The position numbers were made by a program, and so were the translations under genes. 63,573 bases of DNA from Microvirga soli (GTDB lineage Bacteria > Pseudomonadota > Alphaproteobacteria > Rhizobiales > Beijerinckiaceae): assembly GCF_016734765.1 (NCBI RefSeq), contig NZ_JAERQE010000031.1, positions 1 to 63,573 on the forward strand, in the 5' to 3' direction. The notes beneath the pieces were generated by a model that worked only from the letters and a program-made list of their open reading frames with translations, was not told where the DNA came from and did no database searches. Shown here piece after piece: positions 60,307 through 63,573 of this stretch (its first letter is position 1; each line of letters begins with the position of its first letter).

Positions 60307-61509
60307 TTACGAACGCAACTGGTTGATGAAGTCCGACAATCCCTGCTTGGTTTCAGGAGGCGTCATGTTCAGCTTGCGGCGAGGCCCCGGCTCTTCCTTC
60401 TTCTCCTGACCCTCGGCCTTGGGCACCTGCGCCGAGAGACGCCGCACGGGCCAGCCGTCGCTCCAGGTGCCCATGTCGACGAATTTCGGATCGCGCGTGA
60501 GAGCGGCGGCATCCTTGCCGGCAAACGCCGCCTCGACGGCGATGTCGAAGGTCTTCCAGTAGGCGAGGTAATCGATGGTGTCGGTGCCGTTGTTGCCAAG
60601 CTGCTGGGTCAGGATGGTCTGCGGACCGGAGAGGGCCATGTCGGCGCTCCAGCGCCAGGTGTTCTTTTGCTTCGGATCGCGCGGAGGATCGGGCGGGAGC
60701 TTGATGGCGGCCACATCGTAATCCGCCTTGGGCGAGCCTGGCGAGGCAAGCGTTGCGGTAATGGCCGGGAAGCCGTGGTCGTCGGAGGCGGCGCGCATGA
60801 AGAGCTTGCGATTAGCCGGCACGGCGCTCGCCTGCTGAAGGATGAGCCGCGAGGCGCGGTCGGCCGGTAGGTAATCCCGGTCGCCGCTCATGGTGATGAT
60901 CATGGTCTGCGGGTCGATGGTCGAGAGATCCCGCAGGAGAATGCCGCGCTCCTTCTCGTTGGACGCGATCCCGCCTGCCATCAGGCCGAAGATCAGCCTC
61001 GGCGCAGGCACCTTGCCCGAGCCCGCACCGGCCGCGAGGTTGAACGCGATCGGCACGCCCGCCGAATGGCCGATGAGAGCAACCCTCTCCCGGTCCGGCT
61101 TGGCATTCGGATCGTTGGCGAGTTCCGCCAGGGCGGCTTCGATCAGGGTCTCGGCCAGGTCGGTGGCATCAGCGGGACGCGAGCGGTTCACGTCCTGAAA
61201 GCGCGGGAACAGCACGAGATGCCCTTTGCGGGCCAGATGCTCGATCCAGCCGCCGTAGAGCCCCGGGTTCACCGCCCCCCATGAATGAAGGAAGATCACG
61301 ACAGGACGCGGCCTTTCAGGGGTATCGCTTCCATGGAATACGAAGGTTCCGGCGCTTGCGGTGCCGATTCCACGCTTGACGACGTCGGTCACCTTGTAGT
61401 CGCGCCCGCCCGGCCCCTGCTCGGGCTGCTTCGGCGGGGTTGCCGCCTGCGCCCAGGGGGCTGCCAGGGAGACGCCAAGGACCAGAACAGGCAGCAGGAA
61501 GCGGCGCAT
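60307..61509 (-). CDS. Exported alpha/beta hydrolase
   Basis: A 400-residue protein with signal peptide MRRFLLPVLVLGVSLAAPWA. The hydrolase core shows VVIFLHSWGAVNPGLYGGWIEHLA, nucleophile elbow ALIGHSAGVPI and DDHGFPAI, the last a candidate His. The closing 80 residues (AYWKTFDIAVEAAFAG...) are an additional domain, and the tail is Lys/Arg/Pro-rich. Substrate not evident. It sits eight bases upstream of murI, on the same strand, and may be co-transcribed. Confidence 0.78.
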   Translation of the reverse strand: MRRFLLPVLVLGVSLAAPWAQAATPPKQPEQGPGGRDYKVTDVVKRGIGTASAGTFVFHGSDTPERPRPVVIFLHSWGAVNPGLYGGWIEHLARKGHLVLFPRFQDVNRSRPADATDLAETLIEAALAELANDPNAKPDRERVALIGHSAGVPIAFNLAAGAGSGKVPAPRLIFGLMAGGIASNEKERGILLRDLSTIDPQTMIITMSGDRDYLPADRASRLILQQASAVPANRKLFMRAASDDHGFPAITATLASPGSPKADYDVAAIKLPPDPPRDPKQKNTWRWSADMALSGPQTILTQQLGNNGTDTIDYLAYWKTFDIAVEAAFAGKDAAALTRDPKFVDMGTWSDGWPVRRLSAQVPKAEGQEKKEEPGPRRKLNMTPPETKQGLSDFINQLRS

Positions 61510-61573
61510 CGTCGTCTCGAACTCTTGTACACTCGGGCAGATAGAGCCCGGGCGTAATAAAGCCACGATTTGA

Positions 61574-62308
61574 TTAAGGTTTTCTCAACCTGCGCCCTTC
61601 CGCAAGGGCACGAATCGCCCCACGCAGGGTGCGCACCTCCTGCTCGGTCATGGCGAGGCGGTGGAAGATGTCGCGCATGTTGCGCGTCATGATCGGCTTC
61701 TTGTCTTCCGGGTAGAAGTTCACCGCGTCGAGTTCGGCTTCGATGTAGTCGAAGAAGGACGTCACCGATTCCCGGGTGGCCGGCGGAGAGATTCTGCCGC
61801 CCTCGAAAGGCAGCGCGCCGCCGCTGGCGAGCTTGTACCACTCGTAAGAGACGAGAAGGACCGCCTGCGCCAGGTTGAGCGAGGAGAATTTCGGATCGAC
61901 CGGGAAGGTGATGATGGCGTCCGCCAGCGACACCTCGTCGTTCTCGAGCCCCGTGCGCTCGCGCCCGAACAGGATGCCTACGCCCTGCCCTGTCCCCACC
62001 CGCTGCTGCGCCTCCTTCATGGCGGCGTCCGGCGCGAAGACCCGCTTCATCTGCCCGCGTTCGCGGGCTGTGGTGGCGAAGACGAAGTTGAGATCGGCGA
62101 TGGCGTCACGCGCCGTGTCGTAGAGTCTGGCGCCTTCCAGAACATGGGTCGCGCCGGACGCCGCCGAATGAGCGCCCTTCTTGGGCCAGCCATTGCGCGG
62201 CGAGACGAGGCGCAGTTCCGACAATCCGAAATTGGCCATGGCCCGGGCCACCATGCCGATGTTTTCGGCAAGCTGCGGCTCCACGAGGATGATGATCGGT
62301 CGGGTCAT
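61574..62308 (-). CDS. trmJ: TrmJ-type tRNA/rRNA methyltransferase (SPOUT)
   Basis: A 244-residue SPOUT methyltransferase. The N-terminal IIILVEPQLAENIGMVARAM and the knot motifs GVGILFGRERTGLENDEVSLA and LNLAQAVLLVSYEWY are typical of TrmJ, which 2'-O-methylates nucleotide 32 of tRNA. The C-terminal helical part FFDYIEAELDAVNFYPEDKKP fits. ATG 62308 is the conserved start. The assignment to TrmJ rather than another SPOUT subgroup is by similarity. Confidence 0.9.
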   Translation of the reverse strand: MTRPIIILVEPQLAENIGMVARAMANFGLSELRLVSPRNGWPKKGAHSAASGATHVLEGARLYDTARDAIADLNFVFATTARERGQMKRVFAPDAAMKEAQQRVGTGQGVGILFGRERTGLENDEVSLADAIITFPVDPKFSSLNLAQAVLLVSYEWYKLASGGALPFEGGRISPPATRESVTSFFDYIEAELDAVNFYPEDKKPIMTRNMRDIFHRLAMTEQEVRTLRGAIRALAEGRRLRKP

Positions 62309-62361
62309 GGGATGTTCGAGACAAGCAAATGGAGGTCGGATGCTCTCCCATACAGCCAAAG

Positions 62362-62389
62362 GCGCCTCCCCGCCTAGGCGGGGAGGCGC
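62362..62389. repeat. Perfect 28-base palindrome
   Basis: GCGCCTCCCCGCCT and its exact reverse complement form an uninterrupted 28-base palindrome upstream of trmJ. Its arms share GCCTCCCC with the terminator at 62411-62442. Confidence 0.85.
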
Positions 62390-62403
62390 AGCCAACCTCC
62401 GAT

Positions 62404-62442
62404 AAAGAAAAGCCTCCCCGACTTGCGTCAGGGAGGCGCTTC
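62404..62442 (-). terminator. Terminator of the small lipoprotein gene
   Basis: GCCTCCCCGAC (62412-62422) pairs with GTCAGGGAGGC (62427-62437) with one mismatch. On the minus strand it is followed by TTTTCTTTA and lies about 20 bases after the lipoprotein stop. Confidence 0.75.
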
Positions 62443-62460
62443 CCACACGGGCTGAAAAGC

Positions 62461-62748
62461 TTACCAGCAGCCCCAGCCGCAGTAGTAATGGGGGCGGGCC
62501 ACCGCGGCGCCGAGCACGGCACCGCCGACGACGCCCACCGCCGCGCCAGCCGCAGCCTGGTTGGCGGCGGCGTTCGACTGGGCAACGTTGTTCCGGTAGC
62601 CCGCGTTCACGCAGCGGGTGTAGGTGGCCGTGCCGGGTTTGAGGCCGGTCTCCCGGCAGACGGATTCGGCATTGCTCATGGATTGTTCGGTCGTCTGGCA
62701 GCCGGCCAGAACCAAGGCCGTCGCTCCGAGAATAAATGCAAGACGCAT
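62461..62748 (-). CDS. Small lipoprotein with glycine-zipper-like segment
   Basis: A 95-residue lipoprotein. Lipobox LVLAGC puts the acylated Cys at 17. The mature part has SMSNAESVCRETGLKPG and TYTRCVNAGYRNN, then a Gly/Ala zipper AAAGAAVGVVGGAVLGAAVA and a C-terminal YYCGWGCW with two cysteines. Probably outer-membrane-attached; such Gly-zipper proteins can associate with the membrane. CAAGGGAGCTGAC precedes ATG 62748. Confidence 0.8.
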   Translation of the reverse strand: MRLAFILGATALVLAGCQTTEQSMSNAESVCRETGLKPGTATYTRCVNAGYRNNVAQSNAAANQAAAGAAVGVVGGAVLGAAVARPHYYCGWGCW

Positions 62749-62992
62749 GTCAGCTCCCTTGATGTTGAACCATGTCTCCGACAGCGCCGTGGTTTTGGCT
62801 TTGCGCCTCATGCCCCTGAGGAAGCGGCCGGAACGGGATGATCTGAACTACGGTTAAGCTTAGCTTTCCGTGCGGCAGCACACGCGATGTGGTGAATTGT
62901 CTTCGTTCGGGAACTTGAACCCACAGATGTGTCTTATTTCCTGCATCAATCACGTTAAATCATCACGATTAAATCGGCTTGGAGTTTGCGAA

Positions 62993-63385
62993 GTGCCGCG
63001 TTTGCGTCCCCTTGCGGGAATCCTGATGTGCCTGGTCCTCTGGCCCACGAGCCAGACGGCAGCGGCACCTCTGGCGGCCGGATCGTCAGGCATAGCCCCC
63101 ACTCCCCTGTTTCATGGCAACTGGTGCGGTGCGGGCGACCTGAACCGGGCCACCCCGGTCGATGCGCTGGACGCCGCCTGCCGGGCTCACGATCTCTGCT
63201 ACGAGCGGGTCGGCCGGGGTGACTGCCAATGCGACAAGGCTCTGCTCAAGGCGACCGCGACCCTGGTCAAAAGCCCAAAAATCCCGGAGGCGATCCGCAG
63301 CAAGGCCGCCACCGTGAATTCGCTCTTCAGCGCGGCGATCTGCACCGAGACCCGGAAAATGCCGCGCCAGGCGGGACAGGGCTGA
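62993..63385 (+). CDS. Secreted prokaryotic phospholipase A2
   Basis: A 130-residue protein with signal peptide LRPLAGILMCLVLWPTSQTAAA. The PLA2 features are complete: the calcium-loop-like WCGAGD (residues 44-49), the catalytic CRAHDLCYE with His66-Asp67, and cysteines 45, 63, 69, 78, 80 and 117. It hydrolyses the sn-2 acyl chain of phospholipids. GTG 62993 is chosen: GGAG lies eight bases before it and it starts the signal peptide; the upstream ATG at 62870 does not. Confidence 0.85.
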   Translation: MPRLRPLAGILMCLVLWPTSQTAAAPLAAGSSGIAPTPLFHGNWCGAGDLNRATPVDALDAACRAHDLCYERVGRGDCQCDKALLKATATLVKSPKIPEAIRSKAATVNSLFSAAICTETRKMPRQAGQG

Positions 63386-63495
63386 ATCCTTTGCAGCCCC
63401 CACCTTCCCCCCTGGCCTCAACCGCGCTATAGCCCCGGCAACCCTCCTGCCGCCTTGGCAGGACCGTTCCAGCCCTACAAGCGCAAGGTGAGATC

Positions 63496-63573
63496 ATGGC
63501 GAAGATCAAGGTTGCCAATCCGGTCGTCGAGCTCGACGGCGACGAGATGACCCGCATCATTTGGCAGTTCATC
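63496..63573 (+). CDS. icd: NADP-dependent isocitrate dehydrogenase, N-terminal fragment
   Basis: The first 26 codons only, before the window ends. MAKIKVANPVVELDGDEMTR then IIWQFI is the hallmark start of the homodimeric NADP-IDH found in alphaproteobacteria and eukaryotes. The enzyme makes 2-oxoglutarate in the TCA cycle. AAGGTGAGATC precedes the ATG. Confidence 0.93.
   Translation, partial: MAKIKVANPVVELDGDEMTRIIWQFI

Overview
This 63.6 kb window is GC-rich alphaproteobacterial chromosome, most like a Hyphomicrobiales (Rhizobiales) member of the Methylobacteriaceae; Microvirga is my best guess, by gene content rather than by any search. The indicators are an HWE-family histidine kinase, a NepR-like anti-sigma factor, a bacterial transglutaminase-like cysteine peptidase, a rhizobial-type porin, Usg, DUF3126 and DUF6867 proteins, and alphaproteobacterial housekeeping genes. 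Almost all of it is ordinary chromosome. The only mobile DNA is the 3' end of an IS110-family transposase at the left edge. I found no prophage, CRISPR array, rRNA or integrase.

Layout. 0-8 kb: IS110 remnant, PilZ protein, flavin reductase/nitroreductase pair, YfhO-like membrane protein, secreted protein, CBS-BON protein. 8-22.7 kb: thrS, yidD, an Fe-S scaffold, folE-hisI, an MFS carrier, a patatin, a CBS protein, a rhomboid protease, a transglutaminase-like protein, gamma carbonic anhydrase, DUF3126, cysE, a crotonase, a methyltransferase, hydrolases, a zinc-finger protein, an FAD monooxygenase and tRNA-Leu(UAA). 22.9-29.6 kb: a region of small, lineage-specific, stress-type genes (RTX protein, two paralogous four-cysteine secreted proteins, NepR-like protein, single receiver, tiny membrane proteins, lipoprotein, porin). 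29.6-41.3 kb: acyl-CoA synthetase, gpt, cinA-type protein, sfsA, FkbM methyltransferase, map, radC, PRC-barrel protein, exoD, usg, a formyltransferase and the HWE kinase. 41.5-48.2 kb: two unannotated terminator-like RNA structures, a RutF-like flavin reductase and a complete branched-chain amino acid ABC importer (livHMGF, DUF6867, livK). 48.3-63.6 kb: ACT protein, DUF1203, ccdA, P1 peptidase, a LuxR-like regulator with an eroded HTH, a DadA-like oxidase, rpe, purB, cfa, hydrolases, Spy/LTXXQ protein, rpsD, murI, trmJ-type methyltransferase, a lipoprotein, a secreted phospholipase A2 and the start of icd.

The most interesting pattern is regulatory. Sequences matching the alphaproteobacterial general-stress sigma factor (EcfG/RpoE2/SigT) promoter, GGAAC-N16/17-CGTT, sit at promoter distance and in the right orientation before several of these small genes. 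Two matches are perfect (before the transglutaminase-like gene and a 24-residue membrane peptide) and six have one mismatch (before the RTX gene, both four-Cys genes, the NepR-like gene, the PRC-barrel gene and a candidate small RNA at 41.5 kb). With the NepR-like protein, a lone receiver and an HWE kinase in the same window, this suggests a cluster of general-stress-response genes with an orphan NepR and possibly a stress-induced sRNA with a C-rich, anti-Shine-Dalgarno-type loop. This is inference from sequence only. phyR and ecfG themselves are not in the window.
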